Shown here piece by piece: positions 8,263 to 15,226 of a DNA stretch of 64,000 bases. Position 1 is the stretch's first letter. Each line of letters opens with the position of its first letter. Where the stretch lies: positions 1 through 64,000 of the forward strand of contig NZ_VKHP01000008.1 of the NCBI RefSeq assembly GCF_010811875.1, in the 5' to 3' direction. Source of the stretch: Bradyrhizobium uaiense (GTDB lineage Bacteria > Pseudomonadota > Alphaproteobacteria > Rhizobiales > Xanthobacteraceae). The notes under the pieces were generated by a model. The model had not been told where the DNA came from and ran no database searches. It saw only the letters and a program-made list of their open reading frames with translations. The translations under genes were made by a program, and so were the position numbers.

Positions 8263-9492
8263 CTATTCTCGACATGACGGATCCAGCCGATCATCGACTT
8301 CGATCGTCGCCACCGCACCGTCCGCCTCGAACAGCCCAACCGCTCCAGACGGTGAAGTCGCGACGTCGAAGTCGAGCGGCCCGCAGGTAATCATGCAATA
8401 GTCGTAAACCGAGCGCTGATCGTTTCCCATCAGAAACTGATAATGGATCTGCATGAAGTTGAAGCGATGACGCTTGAAGCGGGCTGGACTTACCATTGAA
8501 TGTATTTGGACGCGCCGAATCCTCGGGTGGTCACCTGAATGGTCTCGACTGACACGTTTCAGAGTGACGGGGTCGAAGCGATAGAAGCTGATTGCGTCAT
8601 CTCGTGCCTGGTATTCGACCCAGTCTATCGCCGGCGTTCCGGCCACGAGCTGCGCCGCTTCCCGTATTTGGCCGCCCATCGGATGCAGCGAGAATTTAGG
8701 AATAGTGGCACCCACCGTGAGAATGCATAGCTTGGGCCCGCTCGTTTCGAGCGGAGGACCCGATTTCAGGGCGCGCGCCACCGCCGCAATTGTGAGCGCC
8801 GCGCCAAGGGAGTGGCCAACAATCAGAACTTCATCAACTTCTGCGGCCCGAACCGTTCTTGATATCAGGTTCGCAAAAGCGTCGAGCCGCTTATCAAGTT
8901 CGCTTTTCTGCCCGTAAAGAAATTGGTGGGAGAAAATGGCATCATCGAGAATGTGATTTATCCTGCGCTTTGGTCCGATCCAGAGCATCGCGCCGACGAA
9001 GACGGCAAGCGACAAGAAAAGTCCCAGCAGTAATTCCATCCAAAATGGAGCGTGTATGAGCCTGATCAACAGGTATGACAGCCCAACGCTGCAAAATGCG
9101 ATCAATAGCAAACAGCAATATGGAAAGATGAAAAAGAGAGCGTACTTCCAGCTTGCGATCGCATACCTGAATATCGTTCCCGTTACGATGAAATCGAATA
9201 ACGCTTTCAGGGATTGAGCGAGACGATGCACGAAGCCGACTTTCGAATCGCACCGGATGAGATCATCCCAGCGGAGCATTTCGAAGGTGACGTGAGTTTT
9301 CCAGTTCGGCCCCCATGCTTCCAGGCTGCACGAAGCACTGATTGCAGACGTGCTCGATATTTCCGACAGCCGTGAAGAAGCGCCCCAAATCTTTTGGAAG
9401 CTCGAGAGCGAGCGCCGCAAGCGTTCGACCTGCGCTTCGGGGGTGATTGGATCGTAACCACCAATGTGGAAAACGTGCCGCCGTCGAATCAT
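8263..9492 (-). CDS. Membrane-associated alpha/beta hydrolase (lipase-like)
   Basis: A 409-residue protein of no family I can name. The start region carries HVFHIGGYDPITPEAQVER; two long hydrophobic segments lie at about 120-145 and 150-172; then comes a lipase-like domain with the nucleophile motif GHSLGAA (Ser about 228). A C-terminal IHYQFLMGNDQRSVYDY could supply the His. Membrane anchoring with the hydrolase domain on one side is an inference. I chose the ATG at 9492; the open frame runs back to 9681, but that extension lacks hydrophobic or domain character. Base composition is clearly less GC-rich than the flanks, and the gene is divergent from a secreted hydrolase. A fragment related to its C-terminus is found at 11448-11579. 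Confidence 0.7.
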   Translation of the reverse strand: MIRRRHVFHIGGYDPITPEAQVERLRRSLSSFQKIWGASSRLSEISSTSAISASCSLEAWGPNWKTHVTFEMLRWDDLIRCDSKVGFVHRLAQSLKALFDFIVTGTIFRYAIASWKYALFFIFPYCCLLLIAFCSVGLSYLLIRLIHAPFWMELLLGLFLSLAVFVGAMLWIGPKRRINHILDDAIFSHQFLYGQKSELDKRLDAFANLISRTVRAAEVDEVLIVGHSLGAALTIAAVARALKSGPPLETSGPKLCILTVGATIPKFSLHPMGGQIREAAQLVAGTPAIDWVEYQARDDAISFYRFDPVTLKRVSRDHSGDHPRIRRVQIHSMVSPARFKRHRFNFMQIHYQFLMGNDQRSVYDYCMITCGPLDFDVATSPSGAVGLFEADGAVATIEVDDRLDPSCRE

Positions 9493-9651
9493 CCAGCAAC
9501 TCGAATTCTGGAAGGATATTGATCGGCGCTCATTCTGTAAAACGGAAATACTTGGACACTTTGGCGGCGCTCCTCGTTGACCGCAGTCCCTGATGAACCT
9601 GACATGGATGATGCGGATCTCGGCCTGTAAAATTACCACTTCGTCCGCGGG

Positions 9652-9831
9652 GTGACACTCGTTGAGTTTGGCTTTGAGCAAAAAAGTGCAGGGTGCCGGG
9701 AGTCATTGGCCGTGGAGGACCCTGACGGTCGCGACACGATCGCTTTCTTCGTGTGGCAAATCCGCGACAGTGAGCCAATTGCGCGCCTCAACGCGGTTTT
9801 CGAAGCCGTTCATGATTGTCACGATTCGTAA
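9652..9831 (+). CDS. Short uncharacterised ORF or gene remnant
   Basis: A GTG-started frame of 59 codons reads with protein-like composition, including LAVEDPDGRDTIAFFVWQIR and NAVFEAVHDCHDS before TAA at 9829-9831. Upstream the frame is closed by TAA at 9628. It lies in the 385-base divergent gap between two hydrolase genes. It could be a small gene, a truncated C-terminus or chance; no Shine-Dalgarno sequence supports the GTG. Confidence 0.22.
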   Translation: MTLVEFGFEQKSAGCRESLAVEDPDGRDTIAFFVWQIRDSEPIARLNAVFEAVHDCHDS

Positions 9832-9877
9832 GTCTGATTTAATGCGGCTCGACTTAAGGTGGCGAAGGATTCCAACA

Positions 9878-10591
9878 ATGAAGAGATTGCGTTACAGCAT
9901 GGCGCTGATTTGCGCCGGCTTGACGATTTTTTTTGCAAGCAGTTTGCTTTTGAACAATGGGGCTCAGGCGAAGCCCGGAACGGCGGTGGCGCTTAGATCG
10001 ACAAATTCGCCCGCTCGCCTGCATTCTTCTGCGGCGCATGCTTATCTATTCCGCGGACTGTTGAACGTCTTTTCGTTGGGCATGGACAGCCTTGCCGCCC
10101 AGCTGCAAGCGGCTGGCGTTGCCGCGGTTGTGGCAAATCACACCCAATGGCGAAGCGTCGCCGACGACATCATCGTGAGATATAGGGCAGGCCAACGCGG
10201 GCCTATCATCCTGGTGGGGCACTCTCTTGGCGCAGATGCCGTGATGTCGATGGCAGAGTACCTTGGCCAAATGGGCGTGCCCGTTGCGCTGGTTGTTCCA
10301 TTCGACGGAACATCGTCGCATGTGGCATCGGCCAATGTCGGGCGCGTTCTGAATCTGTACAAGAGTGAAAGCGTTCGAATCGGTCGCGGACCCGGCTTCC
10401 GCGGTGAGCTGACCAACTATTATGTTCGTGATGTGAACGTCACCCACTTCAACATCGATAAAGACGCTGCGTTGCATAGCATGGTCATACGAAAGATCAG
10501 GGCAATCGGATCGGCTGTCGCGCGCCCACGAAAAAATCAGGGTCCTTCGAACCTCGTTTCACCTGCAGCCCAACCTTCGACCAACTCTTAG
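9878..10591 (+). CDS. Secreted alpha/beta hydrolase (lipase/thioesterase-like)
   Basis: A 237-residue protein with a classic signal peptide (MKRLRYSMALICAGL, hydrophobic core, then AQA near residue 31). The mature part holds the nucleophile elbow VGHSLGADAV (Ser 116) and a terminal THFNID that may provide the catalytic His. This suggests a periplasmic or secreted esterase of short length; substrate unknown. GAAGGA lies about 8 bases before the ATG at 9878; the open frame extends to 9662 but that part has no protein character. The gene is divergent from the membrane hydrolase and followed by an SGNH hydrolase. A/T content is raised compared with the core genes. Confidence 0.7.
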   Translation: MKRLRYSMALICAGLTIFFASSLLLNNGAQAKPGTAVALRSTNSPARLHSSAAHAYLFRGLLNVFSLGMDSLAAQLQAAGVAAVVANHTQWRSVADDIIVRYRAGQRGPIILVGHSLGADAVMSMAEYLGQMGVPVALVVPFDGTSSHVASANVGRVLNLYKSESVRIGRGPGFRGELTNYYVRDVNVTHFNIDKDAALHSMVIRKIRAIGSAVARPRKNQGPSNLVSPAAQPSTNS

Positions 10592-10716
10592 CATACCGCC
10601 CAAAAGACAGTTTGAAGTTGGTGTTGACGCAAGATGTGAGGCTTTAGGTCAGACCCCTGCAGGAGCCCGGTGTCGGTGTTGTTTGCTTTAGCACTTCAAG
10701 CCGGGAGAGGCAGTCG

Positions 10717-11256
10717 GTGACGCCATTTAGAAAACTCTCGATCGCGATCGCCATGTGTTGCGCGGCAACCGTGTGCGCAGCCTTCCCCAAGCCGATTCAC
10801 ATCGTGGCAGTCGGCGCAAGCAACACCCAAGGCTGGTACGTTGGGAAGCAAGGCGCTTACCCGGCCAAGCTGGAAGCCCTGCTGAGAGACAAGGGCGTCA
10901 ATGCGACCGTCGCCAATGCCGGAGTTCCCTTTGACACCACCGCCGGCATGCTCAAGCGCATTGACAGCGATGTGCCGAAGGGAACCGACATCGTGATCTT
11001 GCAGCCTGGAGGCAACGATAGGCGCTTCCTTGTCACGAAGGAGCAGCGGGCGGCCAACATCGCGGCGATGGAGCGGCGGCTCCGTGAGCGCGCCATCAAG
11101 GTTATTTTGTACGACGAAGAGATACCTGCGCAGTACTATGCTTTCGACCTCATTCACCTCACGGACGCCGGGCATGCTTTCATTGCCGCGCAGTTGCTCC
11201 CGCGAGTGTTGGAGATAGACCGGAGAGCCACCGCGGCTTCGCCGCGCGCGCGATAG
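10717..11256 (+). CDS. Secreted SGNH/GDSL-family hydrolase
   Basis: A 179-residue protein with an N-terminal signal peptide (hydrophobic 8-22, containing two Cys). Block I is VGASNTQGW, where GDS is replaced by GAS, with the nucleophile Ser at 35. Block III is GGND (98-101), and block V is DLIH (Asp144, His147). The set fits the TesA-like SGNH esterases. A GTG start at 10717 is preceded by GGGAGAGG. The same reading frame stays protein-like for about 70 codons after the stop, so a decayed extension or a neighbouring remnant may follow. It belongs to the low-GC patch. Confidence 0.75.
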   Translation: MTPFRKLSIAIAMCCAATVCAAFPKPIHIVAVGASNTQGWYVGKQGAYPAKLEALLRDKGVNATVANAGVPFDTTAGMLKRIDSDVPKGTDIVILQPGGNDRRFLVTKEQRAANIAAMERRLRERAIKVILYDEEIPAQYYAFDLIHLTDAGHAFIAAQLLPRVLEIDRRATAASPRAR

Positions 11257-11447
11257 AAAAAGCCTTGCCATGCCGACTGGTCTGGCGTTGGCAATCCCGT
11301 CGGCCGGCTGGACACGGGAACGCGGAAGAATGTCTTCGTAGATGCCTTTCTCAACGGCCGCCATTTGAGACAGCTGAATGCGATCATAACGCTCGACCGC
11401 GTTGTGCTATCCGTCTCGAAAGGGCGAACCCGACAACGCATCCGCCC

Positions 11448-11579
11448 TGGATCCACCTGTCGGGCTGCCAACTAATCGGTGGAAACGACCCGCAAGCCCT
11501 GTATGATTACTTCATGCCGGTCTGTGGACCTGTTTTTGTCAGATCTCAGACGCTCGCCAAGGATGGTCCCTTTCGATGA
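11448..11579 (+). pseudogene. C-terminal remnant related to the membrane hydrolase at 8263-9492
   Basis: The frame encodes GNDPQALYDYFMPVCGP, which lines up with GNDQRSVYDYCMITCGP in the intact membrane hydrolase (10 of 17 identical, counted by eye), at a similar distance from the C-terminus and ending in TGA at 11577-11579. No upstream part with a GHSLG motif is present in the same frame. It therefore looks like the tail of a deleted paralogue. It lies between the SGNH gene and the methyltransferase gene, on the opposite strand to the intact copy. Confidence 0.5.
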
Positions 11580-11622
11580 TCGGCAAAGATGGCGCGCCAG
11601 CGAAACAAGCGCGTGGTCCACG

Positions 11623-12207
11623 ATGACGCCCGGTATTGCCAAGTTCGTGTTCGTGATGATGGCGGTCGGTTGGTATCTCATCCGCTACAGATACGCGCGT
11701 CGTTCTCGCCGTGAAAAGGTCGCAAGGAGCGCCCGAGGTACGCGCGAAAACACCCTGCTGCTGATATCGCTCACGGGTCTTGGCATTGTGCCGCTCGTCT
11801 ACATCGCAACGACCATGCCTCATTTCGCCTCATACGCCTTCCGGCCGGCTCAAGCCTGGCTCGGTGTTTTCGTCGCGGTTGCGGCGCTGGTCATGTTCCG
11901 GCTGACCCATCGAGCTCTTGGTCGGAATTGGTCCGTCAGTCTTGACGTGCGGGAAAATCATCGCCTGATCACCGGCGGTATTTATCGGAGTGTTCGCCAT
12001 CCGATGTATACCGCGTTCTGGCTTTGGGCTGTTGCCCAGGCATTGCTCCTGCCGAACTGGGTAGCTGGATTCGCTGGCCTGATCGGATTTGGAACCTTGT
12101 TTTTCGGGCGGATCGCCAAGGAAGAGCAGATGATGCTGGAAACCTTCGGCGACGAATATCGCGAGTATATGGCCCGGACCGGACGCATTTTACCGAGGCT
12201 GTTCTGA
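11623..12207 (+). CDS. Isoprenylcysteine carboxyl methyltransferase (ICMT) family membrane protein
   Basis: A 194-residue protein with four or five membrane helices. The C-terminal half has the ICMT/PEMT signature: GGIYRSVRHPMYTAFWLW (about 122-139) and, near the end, KEEQMMLETFGDEYREYMART. These bind S-adenosylmethionine and the carboxylate/lipid substrate in the family. Bacteria have no prenylated CaaX proteins in general, so a small lipid-like substrate is more likely. I chose the ATG at 11623; the frame is open from 11479, but that upstream section overlaps the hydrolase remnant. No clear operon partner. Confidence 0.82.
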   Translation: MTPGIAKFVFVMMAVGWYLIRYRYARRSRREKVARSARGTRENTLLLISLTGLGIVPLVYIATTMPHFASYAFRPAQAWLGVFVAVAALVMFRLTHRALGRNWSVSLDVRENHRLITGGIYRSVRHPMYTAFWLWAVAQALLLPNWVAGFAGLIGFGTLFFGRIAKEEQMMLETFGDEYREYMARTGRILPRLF

Positions 12208-12405
12208 GCCGGTTACCGGCCACAAGACTACGCTCGCCGCCGATCTCGCATCCGGACACTCACGCAAGCAACAATCCCGTGCCGTTTTTGCCACACTCGG
12301 CAAGGAAACGACCGCGCAACCGCCAGTTTCGCTACAGCGTTAATTACGCCATCGCCGTTAGAGGGTAGGCTGTTCATGTTCACGCTATCCATCTCGGAGA
12401 TCACG

Positions 12406-12591
12406 ATGTTGAAGTTCCTGGTTGCTGGAGTTGCGACGTTCGGTTTTGTGGCTGCCGCCAGCGCGGCAGACCTTCCCCATCCGCAGCCGGTTACTGCTAC
12501 GGCTCCGGTTGGCAAGATGCCGATCGGCAAGTACCCCGTCGGCAAGTACCCGGTCGGAAAAGCCCCTGCCCCGATCGTAACGAAGGGTTAG
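12406..12591 (+). CDS. Small secreted protein with K-(Y/M)-P-(V/I)-G repeats
   Basis: A 61-residue product with a signal peptide (MLKFLVAGVATFGFVAAASA, cut expected after ASA) and a mature part of about 40 residues. The mature part holds GKMPIGKYPVGKYPVGKAP, that is, near-perfect five-residue repeats. GGAG lies about 8 bases before the ATG at 12406; an in-frame ATG at 12376 would place ten extra residues before the signal peptide. The mature chain is basic and Pro/Gly-rich, so extended and perhaps wall- or surface-binding. No known family. Confidence 0.6.
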   Translation: MLKFLVAGVATFGFVAAASAADLPHPQPVTATAPVGKMPIGKYPVGKYPVGKAPAPIVTKG

Positions 12592-12614
12592 ATCGAGGAT
12601 CGCTCAGGCAGCGC

Positions 12615-12637
12615 ACCCTTCAGTTTTGCTGAAGGGT
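12615..12637. terminator. Hairpin after the repeat-peptide gene
   Basis: ACCCTTCAG at 12615-12623 pairs perfectly with CTGAAGGGT at 12629-12637 around a five-base loop. It lies 24 bases after the small gene and 38 before the next start. No T-tract follows, so it is either a weak terminator or a stability element. Confidence 0.45.
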
Positions 12638-12674
12638 CCTGCCTGGGGTTGGCTACCCTTGTGAGGGCTTGACC

Positions 12675-13382
12675 GTGCCAGAATCCAATCGGAAACGGAG
12701 CAGCTTGCGGCTGCTTGCAGGAATTGGTGTCGTCTTCGCTTCCGTGACTTTGGAAGCGGGCATCAGTCATGCGCAGCAACTGGCTGCGCAAACGGATCAA
12801 GCGCCACTGCAGCAGGACAAGCCGCGTAAGCCGTCGTCGAGGCAGGCTGTGGCAGCGGCCGTGGCTGGTCCAAACGGTCCCGCTTCCGAAGCAGCCGCGA
12901 AGCCGGCTCGAAGGTCTTCGGTCAAAGGGCCGTATTACGTCGACTTTCGTGCCCGCACGGCGGCGTCTTATGGGCATGCGTTTATCTGGTACGGCAAGAC
13001 AAGCGAGAAGCAGGTCGAGGTCGCGGGGCTCCACCCGGCAGGCGATGTGCTGCCTTATGTGCTTGGACATCTTACCTGGGTGCCCTCCGAAACCGGAGCA
13101 AGCTACGGTGACCTTGACGAGCAGTATTTGACGGCCAGCTATCGCGTGTACTTGAGCGAGGCCGACGCGAAGAAGGTTTTCGCGTACATCAAGCACCTCC
13201 AGGCGACCTCACCTCTTTGGAATGCGGAAACGACCAATTGCACGGCCTTTATTGGTCGCATCGCCAACTTCATGGGTTTGAAGGCTCCATTCCACTTGTT
13301 GAAGCCTGAGGAATACGTGAACCAGTTGAGAGAGATCAACGGCGGCCGCCAAACGGCGCAGCTGGCCGCTTCGGATCAATAG
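12675..13382 (+). CDS. Secreted protein with permuted NlpC/P60-like layout
   Basis: A 235-residue protein with an N-terminal signal peptide (about 10-34, ending SHA) and a low-complexity Gln/Ala/Pro-rich stretch to about 85. The conserved-looking domain follows: SYGHAFIWYG (His about 101) and then TTNCTAFIG (Cys about 189). The order His before Cys, with N-C-T, is that of circularly permuted papain-like folds such as DUF4105-like proteins. A cysteine peptidase or amidase acting on the envelope is an inference. I prefer the GTG at 12675, because GAGGG lies about 7 bases before it; a TTG at 12669 is also possible but would leave no spacing. Confidence 0.6.
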   Translation: MPESNRKRSSLRLLAGIGVVFASVTLEAGISHAQQLAAQTDQAPLQQDKPRKPSSRQAVAAAVAGPNGPASEAAAKPARRSSVKGPYYVDFRARTAASYGHAFIWYGKTSEKQVEVAGLHPAGDVLPYVLGHLTWVPSETGASYGDLDEQYLTASYRVYLSEADAKKVFAYIKHLQATSPLWNAETTNCTAFIGRIANFMGLKAPFHLLKPEEYVNQLREINGGRQTAQLAASDQ

Positions 13383-13684
13383 TTTTCTCGCCAAGACTGT
13401 TCGAAACACCGAGACCCTGAGGCCGCGGCTGATCGCGGCTGCTTCAGAGGCCGCTGACGCCGAGCGCCAAGTCGAAAGGGCGCTTCGTTAAGCAGGCCTT
13501 TGGCTCGACGCGCCATCGCGATTGTCGCAAGCTTCTGCACGTCCGAGATTCGGGTTGCTGATTTCGTCGCTCGGTGGCTCCACGCTTGCCGTCACGTCGC
13601 GGCGTGGAAGGCTGACGCGCGGACACCTTGCGAACCCGGGCTACCGGTCGGATTGGAGCAGGGTCCGGATACCACAGCGAAGGA
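13383..13684. other. Non-coding interval beside tRNA-Ser
   Basis: About 300 bases between the last gene of the low-GC patch and the 3' end of tRNA-Ser. It holds short GC-rich inverted repeats (near 13420-13460) and no supported gene. I looked for a repeat of the tRNA 3' end here and at the far edge of the patch and found none. Confidence 0.5.
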
Positions 13685-13774
13685 TGGCGGAGAGGGGGGG
13701 ATTCGAACCCCCGATAGGCTTGCACCTATGCCGCATTTCGAGTGCGGTACAATCAACCACTCTGCCACCTCTCC
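13685..13774 (-). tRNA. tRNA-Ser(CGA)
   Basis: Read on the minus strand, GGAGAGG (acceptor) pairs with CCTCTCC near the 3' end, followed by discriminator G and an encoded CCA (13687-13685). The anticodon stem-loop is CCGCA-CTCGAAA-TGCGG with anticodon CGA. A long variable arm and the T-arm with GGTTCGAATCC complete a class II tRNA of 90 bases including CCA. The 3' end points toward the low-GC patch at 8.2-13.4 kb. Confidence 0.97.
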
Positions 13775-13986
13775 AGCGGCCCAGGTGATTTGCACCACCC
13801 GCGGTCGAGCGTGTTCTAGGCGAGGATGGCGGGCCAGACAAGGCGCTGCAATAATATTTCCATCACCGGCACCGCGCGCCACCGAAGCACCGGGACGGCG
13901 CAAGAAAGCGCGCGGAAACAAAGCGCTAGCGGGAAGGCTCTGGTTCGATCGGCGCGCGGGCGATCCAGAGACAGCAGGAGCGGACC

Positions 13987-14850
13987 ATGGAGCATGTGAC
14001 GATTCGAGCCAACGGTGCGGCGTTCCACGTCGCCCGGACCGGGAGCGGCAGGCCGCTGCTGCTGTTGCATGGCTGGCCGGAATTCTGGCTGACCTGGGAG
14101 CCGGTGATGGCGCGGCTGGCCGACCGCTACACCCTGATCGCGCCCGACCTGCGCGGCTTCGGCGACAGCGACAAGCCGCAAGGCGCATTTGGGCCCGACC
14201 AGCATACCGACGACATGCTCGCGCTACTGGACGCACTCGGCATCGACAAGGCCGGCGTGGTCGGCCACGACGTCGGCGGCGCGGTGATGCAGCCGCTCGC
14301 CCGCAAGGCGCCTGAGCGGATCGCCGGACTGTTTTTCTTCGATTTCGTCTATCCCGGCATCGGGGCGCGGATGGCCGCGCCGGACCGGCTCAACCACATC
14401 TGGTACCAGTCGTTCCACCAGATGGAGATGGCGCCCGCACTGGTCGGCGCCAACCGCGACAGCTGCCGCACCTACATCGGCCATTTCCTGCACAACTGGA
14501 CCCACCGCAAGGCTGCGTTCGACGACGTGATCGAGGACTTCGCCGACAATTTCTTCAAGCCCGGCAACCTCGCCGGCGGCTTCGCGCATTACCGCGCGTC
14601 ACACGCGGGGCGCGTGAAGATGATGCAGAACGAGGCGCCTGCGCTGCCGCCAATCGATGTGCCGACCTGCATCCGCTGGGCCGAGCACGACCCGTTGTTT
14701 CCTTACTCATGGACCGACCGGCTGGGCGAGACCTTCTCCAATCTGGACCTGAAGATGTTTCCCGATGTCGGGCATTTCGCGCATCGCGAGGACCCCGACC
14801 GCGCAGCCGCCGAGATCGGAGGTTTCTTCGAGCGAATCAATTGGAAGTAG
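13987..14850 (+). CDS. Alpha/beta hydrolase, epoxide hydrolase / haloalkane (fluoroacetate) dehalogenase type
   Basis: A 287-residue soluble enzyme. The oxyanion motif is HGWPEFW (29-35), the nucleophile elbow GHDVGG with Asp95 (Asp rather than Ser, which indicates epoxide hydrolase or dehalogenase chemistry), and the His lies in DVGHFAHRED (about 263). DLRGFGDSDKP (54-64) is also typical of this group. The exact substrate cannot be decided between epoxides and halogenated acids. AGCAGGAGCGG lies shortly before the ATG. It stands alone after tRNA-Ser. Confidence 0.88.
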   Translation: MEHVTIRANGAAFHVARTGSGRPLLLLHGWPEFWLTWEPVMARLADRYTLIAPDLRGFGDSDKPQGAFGPDQHTDDMLALLDALGIDKAGVVGHDVGGAVMQPLARKAPERIAGLFFFDFVYPGIGARMAAPDRLNHIWYQSFHQMEMAPALVGANRDSCRTYIGHFLHNWTHRKAAFDDVIEDFADNFFKPGNLAGGFAHYRASHAGRVKMMQNEAPALPPIDVPTCIRWAEHDPLFPYSWTDRLGETFSNLDLKMFPDVGHFAHREDPDRAAAEIGGFFERINWK

Positions 14851-14858
14851 AAAGTGGT

Positions 14859-14893
14859 GGGACCGCCAGGACGCGACAAAAACTGGCGGTCCC
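14859..14893. terminator. Hairpin downstream of the alpha/beta hydrolase
   Basis: GGGACCGCCAG at 14859-14869 and CTGGCGGTCCC at 14883-14893 form a perfect 11-pair stem with a 13-base A-rich loop. It begins 8 bases after the stop codon. No T-tract follows on the plus strand. Confidence 0.6.
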
Positions 14894-15044
14894 GTGCCGC
14901 TTTTCAGTATTGCTGGCCGGGAAGTGCGGCTTCGCCGGTCGGCGGGAGCGACACGGCTCACGGTAGCGGCCGGTGCCGAAACGGCAACGCGAAGCCGATC
15001 TTAACCTAACCGATCAACCTTACCGCGCGATCGGTCTGCGACAT

Positions 15045-15177
15045 TCCAACCTCCCCTTGAAGGGGAGGTCGCTTTGCTCGCCAGAGCAAAGCGGGTGGGG
15101 ATCAGCTCTCTCCGTAAACAGCATCGCCTGCGGCAGACCCCCATCCCGACCTTCCCCCTTTCAGGGGGAAGGAGAAG
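15045..15177. repeat. Dispersed intergenic repeat, copy 2 (inverted)
   Basis: The reverse complement of this stretch matches 2571-2708 over about 133 bases, with scattered substitutions. It starts with CCTCCCCTTGAAGGGGAGG and ends with CCCCCTTTCAGGGGG. It lies between convergent genes (hydrolase and ROK protein), a site where it could act as a two-way terminator. Confidence 0.8.
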
Positions 15178-15226
15178 GCAGACCGTAGCCCGGATGGAGC
15201 GCGCGCGATCGCCGAATCCCGACCGC

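Noticed and set aside
9824..9843. A second ECF41-like promoter after TGTCACG at 9817
   Set aside because: No CGTC or TGTC is found at the right spacing.
13522..13788. Open frame across tRNA-Ser reading MAERGGFEPP
   Set aside because: This is the antisense of the tRNA gene; such frames are a known artefact.
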